Source of the DNA: Pseudomonas sp. S06B 330
GTDB lineage: Bacteria; Pseudomonadota; Gammaproteobacteria; Pseudomonadales; Pseudomonadaceae
Direction of reading: 5' to 3'
NCBI RefSeq assembly: GCF_002845275.2
Contig: NZ_CP088149.1
Span: 4,832,501 to 4,896,500 of the forward strand
Length of the DNA: 64,000 nucleotides
The position numbers and the translations under genes were made by a program. The notes beneath the pieces are model-generated. The model had not been told where the DNA came from. It was given only the letters and a program-made list of their open reading frames with translations, and made no database searches. Positions 28,746 to 38,127 of this stretch are shown piece by piece (position 1 is the first letter of the stretch; each line of letters opens with the position of its first letter).

Positions 28746-29302
28746 TGCTCACGCTCGAGCAACAAACCGTAGAGTCCCGAATCGGATAATTCGCCCGCCA
28801 CACACCAACGTTCGCGAAGCACGCCTTCAAGGACAAAGCCCAGGCGCTCCAGGGTCCGTGCTGAAGCGCTGTTGCGCGGGTCGATCTCGGCCTCCAGGCG
28901 ACGCATTTTCAGGTCCCGCGCCAGGTATTGAACGAAGTGTTCAAGCGCTTCGCCCATAAAGCCCTGCCCCTGGGCATTGCCGGCCAGGCAGTAGCCGATT
29001 TCGCCACGGCGCGAGTCACTCTCGAAGTTGGAACACTGGCACATGCCGATCAGCGCATTGCTGTCACGGCGATAGATACCCAGCTTGAGCAACTGGCCCT
29101 GATGGTAGCCTTCACGGTCAGCCTCCAGTGCTGCCTGAGCCTGAGCCAGTTCATTCCAAGGAGCATGATTCCAGAAGCGCATGACCTGCGGATCGGCCAT
29201 GATCGCCAGCCAAGCAGCAGCATCCTCTGCGCGCATGGGCCGCAACTGCAGACGTGGGCTTTCAAGGCAAAGCTCAAGAGGAAATGCGTGGGAATACGAC
29301 AC
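28742..29302 (-). CDS. RimJ/RimL-type GNAT N-acetyltransferase
   Basis: A 186-aa GNAT enzyme of the ribosomal-protein-alanine acetyltransferase type. It starts LCLESPRLQLRPMRAEDAAAWLAIMADPQVMRFWNHAPW. The CoA loop is RRGEIGYCLAGNAQGQGFMGEALEHFVQYLA (about residues 94-125), followed by AEIDPRNSASARTLERLGFVLEGVLRERW. Such genes may acetylate proteins or small molecules, and the substrate is unassigned. Confidence 0.85.
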   Translation of the reverse strand: MSYSHAFPLELCLESPRLQLRPMRAEDAAAWLAIMADPQVMRFWNHAPWNELAQAQAALEADREGYHQGQLLKLGIYRRDSNALIGMCQCSNFESDSRRGEIGYCLAGNAQGQGFMGEALEHFVQYLARDLKMRRLEAEIDPRNSASARTLERLGFVLEGVLRERWCVAGELSDSGLYGLLLEREQ

Positions 29303-29395
29303 GAGTAGAACTCCTGTTCTGGTCGAAGAGCCGCACAGTCTACCGCAAGGTTGCCAGGCGCTGGTTGTGAGTACAGCGGCCTGGCTGTATAGCCT

Positions 29396-29770
29396 TCAGG
29401 CTACTTCCGCCCCCTCATGTGGCCAGATCGGCTCGTTGGCCTCCAGCGGTGGCAAGCCATAGGCAGCCCGGGCTGCGTCGCAACTGGGGTTGTGCTGACC
29501 ATCGACCCAGGATGCCTCGAATTCGCGACAAGGGCTGGAGCGCTGCTCATAAAGGCCACAACTGACCCCTTTACCTATTTCACCCTCAAGACCAATGCAA
29601 CGGCAGGGTTTGCTGTCGGTGCCAATCATCGCCACTCGGGTTGGATTGATCTGCACCACCAGATCGTCGGGCACCAAGCCTCCCGCCGATGTGCACTCAC
29701 CCCAGAAAAAAGACACACGGAAAAACCCGCAGCAGGCGCCGCAGTTCAAACAAGGATTATGTTCGGACAT
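29396..29770 (-). CDS. YkgJ-family cysteine-cluster protein
   Basis: A 124-aa protein with the pattern NPCLNCGACCGFFRVSFFW near the N terminus, then KPCRCIGLEG, SCGLYEQRSSPCREFEASW and PSCD. This is the cysteine cluster of the YkgJ (CxxCxxCC) family, which may hold zinc or an iron-sulfur cluster. ATG 29770 follows CTCCTTAT-type (AAGGAG on the coding strand) spacing; 62 upstream in-frame codons are not supported. Function is unknown. Confidence 0.82.
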   Translation of the reverse strand: MSEHNPCLNCGACCGFFRVSFFWGECTSAGGLVPDDLVVQINPTRVAMIGTDSKPCRCIGLEGEIGKGVSCGLYEQRSSPCREFEASWVDGQHNPSCDAARAAYGLPPLEANEPIWPHEGAEVA

Positions 29771-30066
29771 GATAAGGAGACGGGGGGGTAAGTTTATCGT
29801 TATTGGGAGAAAACCCGCCGCCATTCTATGCTTCGCCAGCGCTTTGAGAAGGGGGCACCTGCAGAAATATCGCGTCTCTGACAGGCGGTTGATTCCGCGT
29901 GTTGGTCGCTCAAAATCCTGAAGTAAAGAAAATTCGCACAGATGCTTAGGACGCATCCTGCATCAATTCCCATGTCGCCTTGTTAGCGTGCTCGAAAAAT
30001 TGAGCTTGCTCAGGCAATGGCTTGCGCATCGCCTTTTGCTTTCCCTTTCAGCTTAAGGATAAGTGT
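29771..30066. other. Intergenic region before the type VI secretion module
   Basis: It is about 300 bp between divergent genes and holds no convincing gene or RNA. It contains the promoter area of the vgrG operon and an AAGGATAA ribosome-binding site just before 30067. Confidence 0.5.
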
Positions 30067-32106
30067 ATGTTCGCACCGGCCAATGCTGCGCTTTTCGAGC
30101 TACAGATCCCCACGGTTCGCAACGACTTCAAAGTGCTGGCTTTCAGCGGTACTGAAGCCATTAGTTGCTTGTATGCGATCAGCGTCGAGCTGGTCAGCGA
30201 GTACCCTGATTTCGATCTGGAAAGCCTGCTCGGTCAGCCGGCGTTCCTGCGCTTTGGCTTGCAGGGTGAAGGGGTTCACGGGCATATCGAAGATGTTCTG
30301 GTTGGCGAATCCGGCAGGCGCCTGACCCGCTATCAGCTGACCTTGGTGCCCGCGCTGCACTACTTGCAATTCAGCTACAACCAGCGGATTTTCCAGCAAC
30401 TGACGGTGCCGCAGATCGTTGCCCAGGTGCTCAAGGGCCATGGCATTCAGGCCGATGCTTTTGTCTTTCATGTCCGCACCAGCCCTGAACGTGAATACTG
30501 CACTCAATATTTTGAAAGCGACTACGAGCTGATCCGGCGGCTGTGCAGTGAAGACGGGATTGCCTGGCATCACCAACACAGCCCGGATGGCCACTTACTG
30601 GTCTTCACCGACGACCAGACGTTTTTCCCCAAGCTCGGCGCAACGCCGTATCAGCAAGGCGGTGGTCTGGTGGCCGATCACCCGGTCATCAGCCAGTTCT
30701 CCCGGCGCTTCAGCACCCGCACCAGCACGGTCACGCGCTGCGGCTATGACTTCCAGCGGCCAAGCCTGCTGCTGGAGAGCCAGTTCACCGCCGAGTTCAG
30801 CCCGGAGCTTGAGGACTACCGCTACCCGTTGTCGATGGACACCGAGAGCCTTGGCAGACAACGCTCCCGCCAGGCCCTGGAGCGGCACCGCTGTGACTAC
30901 CAGTTGGCCGAAGGTCAAAGTGACCAACCATTTCTGCGCAGCGGCCACTTCTTCGACCTGACCGAGCACCCGCGTAAAGACAGCAACGACTTGTGGCTCT
31001 TGCTTAGCGTCACCCATGAAGGTAAACAGCCGCAGGTGCTTGAGGAGTCAGTCAGCAGCGACAGCCAACCCGAAGACGGCTTCAGCCAAGGCTATCGCAA
31101 CAGCTTCAGCGCTATTCCCTGGAACGTGTTCTACCGGCCACCGCTGGTCACCCGCAACGCCGTACTGGTCAGCCAGACCGCCCGGGTTACCGGGCCGGCC
31201 GGGGAAGAAATCTTCTGCGATGAATACGGGCGGGTCAAAGTCGAGTTCCACTGGGACCGTACCGAACTGAACAGCGACAAGAGCAGTTGCTGGCTACGGG
31301 TAGCGTCCAGCTGGGCTGGACAGGGTTTTGGCGCGGTGACCCTCCCGCGCATCGGCATGGAAGTGCTGGTCACCTACCTGGAAGGTGATCCCGACCAGCC
31401 GTTGATTACCGGTTGCGTACCCAACAGGCTCACACCGCAGCCCTACCCGTTGCCCGCGAACAAAACCAAGACCGTGCTGCGCAGCCGCAGCTCGCCTGAC
31501 AACGGTGGCTACAACGAACTGTCGATTGAGGACCGCAAAGGCCAGGAGTTGATCTACCTGCGTGCCCAGCGCGACCTGGAGCAAAAGGTCGAGAATGACA
31601 GCCGCCTGGAAGTCGGTAACGAGCGCCGGGAAACCATCAAGGGCAACAGCATTGCGGTACTGGAAGCTGAAGACCAGCGCACGGTGAGCGCTGACCGAAA
31701 AGTTGAGCTCAAAGCCAACGACTATTTGCACATTGCCGACAGCAGCCATACCCGCATCGGACAAACGCTGGCGATTGAAGCCGGTCAGCAACTGCACCTC
31801 AAAGCAGGGGCCCAGGTGATCCTCGATGCCGGCGCCAGCATCACCTTGAAAGGCGGTGACCAGCACATCGTGATCGGTCCTGGGGGAATTTTCAGCAGCG
31901 TACCGATAGTCATCGGCGGCGTACCAGCAGCGGCGATGCCTGCGGTGTCGGCGATGCCTGTGGCCGCGCTGACAACCAGCGTCAGCGCCGTCCCCATGGA
32001 AGCCCTGCTCAAACAAAACGCGGTTTTCCGTGAGGCCAGCTCTGGCATTTGTCCGGTGTGTGATGCCGCCCAACAACAGCTGGACACCGAGGAGCTACAC
32101 GCATGA
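30067..32106 (+). CDS. vgrG: Type VI secretion spike protein VgrG
   Basis: A 679-aa tip protein of the T6SS tube. The gp27-like part begins FAPANAALFELQIPTVRNDFKVLAFSGTEAISCLYAISVELVSE. The gp5 OB fold includes DEYGRVKVEFHWDR and SCWLRVASSWAGQGFGAVTLPRIGMEVLVTYLEGDPDQPLITG, and a beta-helix needle ends near residue 620. A short tail with a CPVC motif follows. ATG 30067 follows AAGGA. Its stop overlaps the DUF4123 gene by ATGA. No structural T6SS genes lie in the window, so this is an orphan vgrG island. Confidence 0.95.
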   Translation: MFAPANAALFELQIPTVRNDFKVLAFSGTEAISCLYAISVELVSEYPDFDLESLLGQPAFLRFGLQGEGVHGHIEDVLVGESGRRLTRYQLTLVPALHYLQFSYNQRIFQQLTVPQIVAQVLKGHGIQADAFVFHVRTSPEREYCTQYFESDYELIRRLCSEDGIAWHHQHSPDGHLLVFTDDQTFFPKLGATPYQQGGGLVADHPVISQFSRRFSTRTSTVTRCGYDFQRPSLLLESQFTAEFSPELEDYRYPLSMDTESLGRQRSRQALERHRCDYQLAEGQSDQPFLRSGHFFDLTEHPRKDSNDLWLLLSVTHEGKQPQVLEESVSSDSQPEDGFSQGYRNSFSAIPWNVFYRPPLVTRNAVLVSQTARVTGPAGEEIFCDEYGRVKVEFHWDRTELNSDKSSCWLRVASSWAGQGFGAVTLPRIGMEVLVTYLEGDPDQPLITGCVPNRLTPQPYPLPANKTKTVLRSRSSPDNGGYNELSIEDRKGQELIYLRAQRDLEQKVENDSRLEVGNERRETIKGNSIAVLEAEDQRTVSADRKVELKANDYLHIADSSHTRIGQTLAIEAGQQLHLKAGAQVILDAGASITLKGGDQHIVIGPGGIFSSVPIVIGGVPAAAMPAVSAMPVAALTTSVSAVPMEALLKQNAVFREASSGICPVCDAAQQQLDTEELHA

Positions 32107-32669
32107 CGTCCATGCCCCCGACCAAGGGACTCCTCCTGCTTGACGGTGCCCAGTATGACGATGCCTTTGATTGGCTGAACCAACACTACGGTTCAGACAA
32201 TCCCCGCCCCCTGTTCAAGGGAACCCCATACGAACCCATTGCCGGGGCCGGACCATTTTTACTCGATGCCTCATTCGGCAGTGCCGCCTATAGCGCGTGG
32301 TGGGGCGGCGGCGATTTGCAGCACGGTGTATGGCTGGCCACTGTTAAAAGCGCCCACCAATTACTGCCAATCCTGCAACGGCGCTTACGCATTTTTGATG
32401 AGCAGCAAGGCGAATATTGGTTACGCCTGGCTGATGGCCCCGTACTCAATCGCGCCCACTTGGCCGGTGCCCAATGGCCTGCTGGCTTCTGGTTTGGCGT
32501 GGATAGCGTCTGGCTGAGACACAACGGCGCCTCGGTGTGCGCCTGGACGAACGAAGCGCCTGAGCGTGATGTTGCTCCGGCAGATAAAGGTCTAGCGGCA
32601 CAAATCACCTTGCCCAACGCGCTCATGCACGCGCTCAGCCTGCCGGCCAACACGGAACAACCTTCATGA
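32103..32669 (+). CDS. DUF4123 T6SS effector adaptor/chaperone
   Basis: A 188-aa protein with the DUF4123 pattern (LLLLDGAQYDDAFDWLNQHY...LFKGTPYEPIAGAGPFLLDAS). DUF4123 proteins (Tap-1/TEC) load a cognate effector onto VgrG. The gene is locked between vgrG and the effector gene by 4-nt ATGA overlaps on both sides, which fits a specific adaptor for that effector. Confidence 0.88.
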   Translation: MTSMPPTKGLLLLDGAQYDDAFDWLNQHYGSDNPRPLFKGTPYEPIAGAGPFLLDASFGSAAYSAWWGGGDLQHGVWLATVKSAHQLLPILQRRLRIFDEQQGEYWLRLADGPVLNRAHLAGAQWPAGFWFGVDSVWLRHNGASVCAWTNEAPERDVAPADKGLAAQITLPNALMHALSLPANTEQPS

Positions 32670-35359
32670 GTCAATCTATTCAAGCGCCATACGGGACGTG
32701 CCCGCTTTTCGCTGCGGTGTTGCCGCTGCGCTATGCCTTGGGGCCCACGGCAGCTGTCGATGTCAGTGCCTATGAGTTGCCGCCTCTAAACGGTCAGTTT
32801 CCCGAGCTTGGCCCGCGTCATCCTGACCTGAGCGAGCAAGACCTGAACTACACCTCACGCTTGCTGCGTGATGGTTGGCTCTACGTTTGGGAGAGCACAC
32901 CCCCCAAGTTGGTGGAGTACCAGGTCGAATCAGCTCAACTCACCCAAACCTCACGGGCAGGACGGGTAGTTGATACCCGGACGCAACCCCACCTACTGCT
33001 CAGAGCGGGCGCGTCGGCCGGTTTGGTGTGGTCACCGGTTCGTTGGAGTGAGCCGCAGTACCAGGCCGCCAAACACGACCCTGCTGTGCGTCAGCGCATC
33101 ATGCGTACGTTTGTGCCGGGAGTGGCGCCGCTCAGTGGCCAAATTGGCGCGATCAAAACGCATATTGGCGAATACAGCGATGCCACGCGCTACGGCTGGA
33201 GCAGTGAGCCTGCAACGGAACACGCACCCGCCTGGCCGAACATGCTCCGGCAAATGACACGTTGCGAACAGCAGACTTACGCACTAATCGATGACGCATG
33301 GGGTGTGCTGCTCGATCTCGCCGCACTAATGCGCGCGCGCAAGGCAGGATTTGACAACTATAAGGAACATCACGCCGAAGAGTGGGCCATTGCAGGTGTT
33401 TTAAAGTCGTTGATGGACAGTGATGAGCAATTGAAATCGCAGTTGCGCTTGATCACCCGCTATGAGGAGTTGAACCGCGTCTGGGACGACCAGAACACCC
33501 AAGAATACAACTATACCGTCGACATGCGCCGACTGGCGCAGCTCTGGGTCGACTGGTTCAACACCGTGCAAGTGAATGGCCCGTCCAGTATGGACACCGC
33601 CTGCGGCCACTTCGACATCACGCTGCCAGCCAGTCGCGAGGCATTGGAATTGCACTTCGCTGCTGCCTGCCTGGGCCCGGCCAGTACCAGTACAGGCGCC
33701 AAAGCCATAACCTTGAGCCTTGAAGGTAATGCGCAAGGCAAACCCTGGTTGCTCTGGGCATTGCTTGGGTTAACCAAGAGGCTTGGCATTGGTGAAATAA
33801 AATACCTGATCGATCTGAGTGATGCGGCTCACGACAATGGAGCCTCAATCAAAGAGGGCATCACTCAACTGACGAAAGCCGTTGGTTATGCAGAGGCGCT
33901 GAACAAGACGGCTGAAAAGCTCGCTCAACTTGCTCCGGCCTCCAGCATGGAAACCTTGTTTCTATCCCTCGCGCCTGCTGCCGGGCTGCACTTGCACCAA
34001 GCGGAAAATGCCGCCAGCACTGCCGGACGCATTTACATGGCCGCCGCGTTGGCCCGCAGTGATCAGCGCATTCAGACCTTGGGCGTTACACCGCGGCAAC
34101 TGGGCGAGTGGTACAGCGACCTGATAGGCACCCGCAACACACTGCCCGCCAGACTCAACGTCGCCCCCTTAGCCAGTGCGGTGAGCGAAAGCATTCCGTT
34201 TATGCACCTGGTACCGGCGAGTACCAAACTGCCACCACTGCCGGTCAACCTCGCCGCGGGCGCTGATCTGGGCAGTGTGTTTGATTTGAAAAGTGCATTG
34301 AGTAAGGCACCGGTCAAGTCGATTGTGACGTTGGTGGCTGGGGTGAATTTTGTTTGGACGGCGGGGCAGTTTGCCGGTAATCAATCAGTTAAAGGAGGAC
34401 TCGGGGTAGCAGCGGCCCTAATTGGTGTCGGTGCTGCAGGTGCAGGCGTAATTCAGCGAGTGGCAGAGGTAAATTGGGCTTCAGTTGTCCGGCAGAGCGG
34501 TAGCACCTCAACTACTTCTCGGCTACTTTTGGCCAAGACTATGGGGGTCACCGCCAATACTGCTTTGGCGCAAGGTATCCTTCTGGCGTTTGACGTCGTG
34601 CTTTATGGGGTTGATGCCTTTGAGGCCTACAAAACGGGCGACTTTGACACCATGACCGCGAACTTGGTAGTGGTTGGCGCTTCTCTGGCCAGCATCAAGA
34701 TTCAGCTCCATGCATTCCGCGCATTGCGGGCCGCACGAGCCGCGGTGATAGCCGGGGATGCAGCGACGATTGCCAGAGGACTCAACGTAGTACCACACCT
34801 TGGCGCCAAACTACTGGGACTCACAGTGGTAATTGTAGGTGGGGTCCTTGCACGTCTTTACACAGCAGACTCGGCGCTTGAAAAATGGGTGAAAAATTGC
34901 CGCTTTGGTATCCGCCCGGACAACACATGGTCTAGCAGCTACATCCTTTCTATGGACAATCTATACCCCATTCTGTTCCCCATCAGCTTTGACGCTTACC
35001 GGCTGACAGAAATGCACCCTTATCAAGGGCAAGTTACCTCTACGTATCTGATGCTGAACTTGCCAGGGGAAAATATTTTGCTTACCGACGCCATGCTTCA
35101 TTTCACCGGCCAAGAAGTTTGGGGCGACACCCTCGGGTATTACGCCGATCAAATCAGAAAGGTCGAGTGGACAGGTAAAGACTTTGCTCAGCATAGCGGT
35201 ACCCGCATTCCTGTGCCAGCCGGCATAACCCGTTATCGCCGCGTTTACCATGAGGACGGTGTTAGAGACTTGCGGCGTATAGAGGGCGAATTAATTTATT
35301 CCCCACACGAAGGGCTAACGCTGCCTGCGGTGAAAATCACGGAGCGAGCATGGATATGA
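32666..35359 (+). CDS. T6SS membrane-targeting effector, VasX/BTH_I2691-like
   Basis: An 897-aa protein. The N-terminal half starts with the VasX-type segment GTCPLFAAVLPLRYALGPT...LNYTSRLLRDGWLYVWE. The C-terminal third holds several hydrophobic helices at about 545-570, 578-598, 628-655, 662-680 and 712-733, as expected for a pore former acting on the target inner membrane. A 160-residue tail follows. It is coupled to the DUF4123 adaptor upstream and overlaps the first putative immunity gene by 10 nt. The toxin class is inferred from family and layout; the exact activity is unproven. Confidence 0.82.
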   Translation: MSQSIQAPYGTCPLFAAVLPLRYALGPTAAVDVSAYELPPLNGQFPELGPRHPDLSEQDLNYTSRLLRDGWLYVWESTPPKLVEYQVESAQLTQTSRAGRVVDTRTQPHLLLRAGASAGLVWSPVRWSEPQYQAAKHDPAVRQRIMRTFVPGVAPLSGQIGAIKTHIGEYSDATRYGWSSEPATEHAPAWPNMLRQMTRCEQQTYALIDDAWGVLLDLAALMRARKAGFDNYKEHHAEEWAIAGVLKSLMDSDEQLKSQLRLITRYEELNRVWDDQNTQEYNYTVDMRRLAQLWVDWFNTVQVNGPSSMDTACGHFDITLPASREALELHFAAACLGPASTSTGAKAITLSLEGNAQGKPWLLWALLGLTKRLGIGEIKYLIDLSDAAHDNGASIKEGITQLTKAVGYAEALNKTAEKLAQLAPASSMETLFLSLAPAAGLHLHQAENAASTAGRIYMAAALARSDQRIQTLGVTPRQLGEWYSDLIGTRNTLPARLNVAPLASAVSESIPFMHLVPASTKLPPLPVNLAAGADLGSVFDLKSALSKAPVKSIVTLVAGVNFVWTAGQFAGNQSVKGGLGVAAALIGVGAAGAGVIQRVAEVNWASVVRQSGSTSTTSRLLLAKTMGVTANTALAQGILLAFDVVLYGVDAFEAYKTGDFDTMTANLVVVGASLASIKIQLHAFRALRAARAAVIAGDAATIARGLNVVPHLGAKLLGLTVVIVGGVLARLYTADSALEKWVKNCRFGIRPDNTWSSSYILSMDNLYPILFPISFDAYRLTEMHPYQGQVTSTYLMLNLPGENILLTDAMLHFTGQEVWGDTLGYYADQIRKVEWTGKDFAQHSGTRIPVPAGITRYRRVYHEDGVRDLRRIEGELIYSPHEGLTLPAVKITERAWI

Positions 35360-36276
35360 ATGCGCCAGAACAACCACGAAATAGCCCAACGTCCACAGTA
35401 ATACTTGCGGCGGACAAACCGACGGGGGAACAGCCGATGGAGTTGTTTATCGTCGATGAGCACACCGAAAACTATTTGTCATTGCAAGCGGGTGGGGAGT
35501 CTAATCGAGGGTCGCTTTCTGGGCTTGCTGGATGGGTTTTTATCGGAGGTTTGGGTGTAGGCGTCTACAGCCTATTGCAAACTGCTGAACCAACAGGGTT
35601 GTACATCATGCTTGGAATTTGCCTTCCGATGTTTTTGGCACCATTCCTATGGGAAACCCTACGCCCCCTTCCCCTCCCCATTCTATTTAACCGCCGCACT
35701 CGTGAAGTGTACTTCGACCACGATGGCGAGCTATTCCACACCCCTTGGGACAGTATTACTGCTGTTGCCAACGAGTTCCAGCTGATTGGCCCCCAAATCG
35801 GTAGCATTCGGAACGCTTCACTGGAAATCAGGGTGTCCAAATTTGAAGAGCCTGAGACAGCTCTGATGATCAGTCTGGGGGCGCCCTTCGGAAAATCACT
35901 CGCGTTGCAAAAAGGCTTTTGGGAATACCTCCGCTCCTATATGAATAACGGTCCTTACTTCGACGAACACGGTAACCACAGTGAATCGGATGTATTCATA
36001 AAAAGCCAACTGGCCGTACGATTCAAAATGAGCGACAGCTTTAAAAATACCCTAGCACAAATAAAACAGGCGAAAAAGGAAGCCGGAGGTAGAAACTACT
36101 TAAGCGGTAGTGATGTTGCAATGCTGATACTCGAACCTATGTTTTACCCTTGGGCCAGAATCCAGGATCTCACCTACAACATTGCAAAGCGCCGCTCCCG
36201 CAATCTCTGGCCAAGCGTTGTTACTGAGCGCTTGAAATCCAATGGCCCTACCACACGCCTTGTTGATATTGAATGA
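35350..36276 (+). CDS. Putative T6SS immunity protein, copy 1 (DUF6708-like)
   Basis: A 308-aa protein starting MDMNAPEQPRNSPTSTV. Two membrane helices lie at about residues 56-100 (WVFIGGLGVGVYSLL; LYIMLGICLPMFLAPFLWETL). A cytoplasmic domain follows with ILFNRRTREVYFDHDGELFH, ISLGAPFGKSLALQKGFWEY and MNNGPYFDEHGNHSES. It immediately follows and overlaps the effector gene, the usual immunity position. The pattern resembles DUF6708 proteins linked to VasX-type effectors (recalled, not verified). This copy has the most divergent first 20 residues. Confidence 0.75.
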   Translation: MDMNAPEQPRNSPTSTVILAADKPTGEQPMELFIVDEHTENYLSLQAGGESNRGSLSGLAGWVFIGGLGVGVYSLLQTAEPTGLYIMLGICLPMFLAPFLWETLRPLPLPILFNRRTREVYFDHDGELFHTPWDSITAVANEFQLIGPQIGSIRNASLEIRVSKFEEPETALMISLGAPFGKSLALQKGFWEYLRSYMNNGPYFDEHGNHSESDVFIKSQLAVRFKMSDSFKNTLAQIKQAKKEAGGRNYLSGSDVAMLILEPMFYPWARIQDLTYNIAKRRSRNLWPSVVTERLKSNGPTTRLVDIE

Positions 36277-36277
36277 A

Positions 36278-37198
36278 GTGGGTATTAACTCGCCAGAACA
36301 ATCCCAATACAGCTCCTCACCTACTGTAATACTTGAGGCGGACAAATCGACGGGGGAACAGCCGATGGAGTTGTTTATCGTCGATGAGCACACGGAGCAT
36401 TATTTAACTTTGCTAGCAGGCGGAGATTCTGATCGAGGGCTGTTAACAGGAGTATTAGGGGGAGCCGGTGGATGTGCATCGGTGGGTCTTACTCTAATGC
36501 TGGCTATGCAAGGTATTTTCGACCCCATCATGCTTACTCTCGGTATTTGTTTATTTCTAGTGCCATTCCTATGGGAAACCTTACGTCCATTACCCCTCCC
36601 TATCCTGTTCAATCGCCGCACCCGCGAAGTATATTTCGATCATGACGGCGAACTATTCCACACCCCGTGGGACAGTATTTCCGCCGTGGCCAATGAGTTT
36701 CAGCTCGCTGGCGCCCAAATCGGTAGTATGCAAAGCGCTTCGCTTGAAATTCGAGTGTGTAAATTTAAACAACCGGAAAAGGCCTTGATGATTAGCCTCG
36801 GCGCACCCTTTGGGAAGTCACTGGCGATGCAAAAAAGCTTCTGGGAGTACATCCGTGCCTACATGAACAACGGCCCTTACTTCGACGAACATGGAAATCA
36901 TAGCGAATCTGATTCGTTCGTAAAAAGCCAGTTGGCCGTAAGATTCAAAATGAGCGATAGCTTCAAACACACACTGGCGCAGATAAAACAGGCGAAAAAA
37001 GAGGCAGGCGGAAGGAACTATTTAGGCGCTAGTGATGTTGCAAAGCTGATACTCGAACCAATGCTTTACCCCCTTGATCGGATCAAGGAATTCACCTACA
37101 ACATTGCAAAGCGCCGTTCCCGTAATCTCTGGCCAAGCGTTGTTACTGAGCGCTTGAAATCCAATGGCCCCACCACGCGCCTTGTTGATCTTGAATGA
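36278..37198 (+). CDS. Putative T6SS immunity protein, copy 2 (DUF6708-like)
   Basis: A homologue of copy 1 with the same domain layout. Its helix region reads VGLTLMLAMQGIFDPIMLTLGICLFLVPFLWETL, close to copy 5. The ATG AGC present in copies 3-5 is ATT AAC here, so GTG at 36278, one base after the copy 1 stop, is the only plausible start (306 aa). Earlier in-frame codons (MALPHALLILNE) lie inside copy 1 and are rejected. Translation is presumably coupled to copy 1. Confidence 0.72.
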   Translation: MGINSPEQSQYSSSPTVILEADKSTGEQPMELFIVDEHTEHYLTLLAGGDSDRGLLTGVLGGAGGCASVGLTLMLAMQGIFDPIMLTLGICLFLVPFLWETLRPLPLPILFNRRTREVYFDHDGELFHTPWDSISAVANEFQLAGAQIGSMQSASLEIRVCKFKQPEKALMISLGAPFGKSLAMQKSFWEYIRAYMNNGPYFDEHGNHSESDSFVKSQLAVRFKMSDSFKHTLAQIKQAKKEAGGRNYLGASDVAKLILEPMLYPLDRIKEFTYNIAKRRSRNLWPSVVTERLKSNGPTTRLVDLE

Positions 37199-37205
37199 AT
37201 TGGAT

Positions 37206-38126
37206 ATGAGCACGTCAGAACAATCCCAATACAGCCCCTCACCCACGGTAATACTTGAGGCGAACAAATCGACGGGGGAACAGCCGATGGAGTTGTTTAT
37301 CGTCGATGAGCACACCGAGCATTATTTGGCTTTACAAGCAGGCGGTGACTTTGATCGAGGATTACTGACAGGCGTGTTAGGTGGAATGGGTGGCTGCGCA
37401 ATGATCGGGCTTGGCCTTATAGGGGCATTACAAGGAAAGTTCGACATCACCTATATGACGTTTTCTATAGGCATACCTTTATTACTGGTGCCATTCCTAT
37501 GGGAAATCCTACGCCCCCTACCTCTCCCCATTCTTTTCAACCGCCGCACCCGTGAAGTGTATTTCGATCACAATGGCGAACTATTCCACTCCCCTTGGGA
37601 TGGAATTTCCGCGGTGGCCAATGAGTTCCAGCTGGTGGGCCCCCAGATCGGTGCCATGCAAAGTGCTTCGCTTGAAGTTCGAGTGCGGAAGTTCAAACAG
37701 CCGGATACGGCTTTAATGATCAGCCTCGGCGCGCCCTTTGGAAAGTCAATGGCGATGCAAAAAGGCTTTTGGGAATACATCCGTGCCTACATGAATAACG
37801 GCCCTTATTTCGACGAGCACGGCAATCACAGTGAGTCCGATGCCTTTGTGAAAAGTCAACTAGCTGTACGCCCCAAAATGAGCGACAGCTTTAGAAGGAC
37901 ATGCAAACAAATAAAGCAGGCGAAACAAGAGGCAGGCGGCAAAAATTACTTGAGTGGCCATCATGTTATAAAGCTGCTAGTTGAGCCTATTTTGTATCCT
38001 CAGGATCGAATCCAGGAACTCACTTACAGCATTGCAAAACGCCGCTCCCGCAACCGCTGGCCGAGCCTTGTGACTGAGCGTTTGAAAGCCAATGGCCCCA
38101 CCACGCGCCTTGTTGATCTTGAATGA
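37206..38126 (+). CDS. Putative T6SS immunity protein, copy 3 (DUF6708-like)
   Basis: A 306-aa homologue starting MSTSEQSQYSPSP at ATG 37206, 7 nt after the copy 2 stop; a TTG at 37200 is an alternative start. The helix region (MIGLGLIGALQGKFDITYMTFSIGIPLLLVPFLWEIL) is unlike the other copies. The C-terminal third (RPKMSDSFRRTCKQIKQAKQEAGGKNYLSGHHVIKLL) groups with copy 4. The conserved core FNRRTREVYFDHNGELFH is present. Confidence 0.75.
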   Translation: MSTSEQSQYSPSPTVILEANKSTGEQPMELFIVDEHTEHYLALQAGGDFDRGLLTGVLGGMGGCAMIGLGLIGALQGKFDITYMTFSIGIPLLLVPFLWEILRPLPLPILFNRRTREVYFDHNGELFHSPWDGISAVANEFQLVGPQIGAMQSASLEVRVRKFKQPDTALMISLGAPFGKSMAMQKGFWEYIRAYMNNGPYFDEHGNHSESDAFVKSQLAVRPKMSDSFRRTCKQIKQAKQEAGGKNYLSGHHVIKLLVEPILYPQDRIQELTYSIAKRRSRNRWPSLVTERLKANGPTTRLVDLE

Positions 38127-38127
38127 A

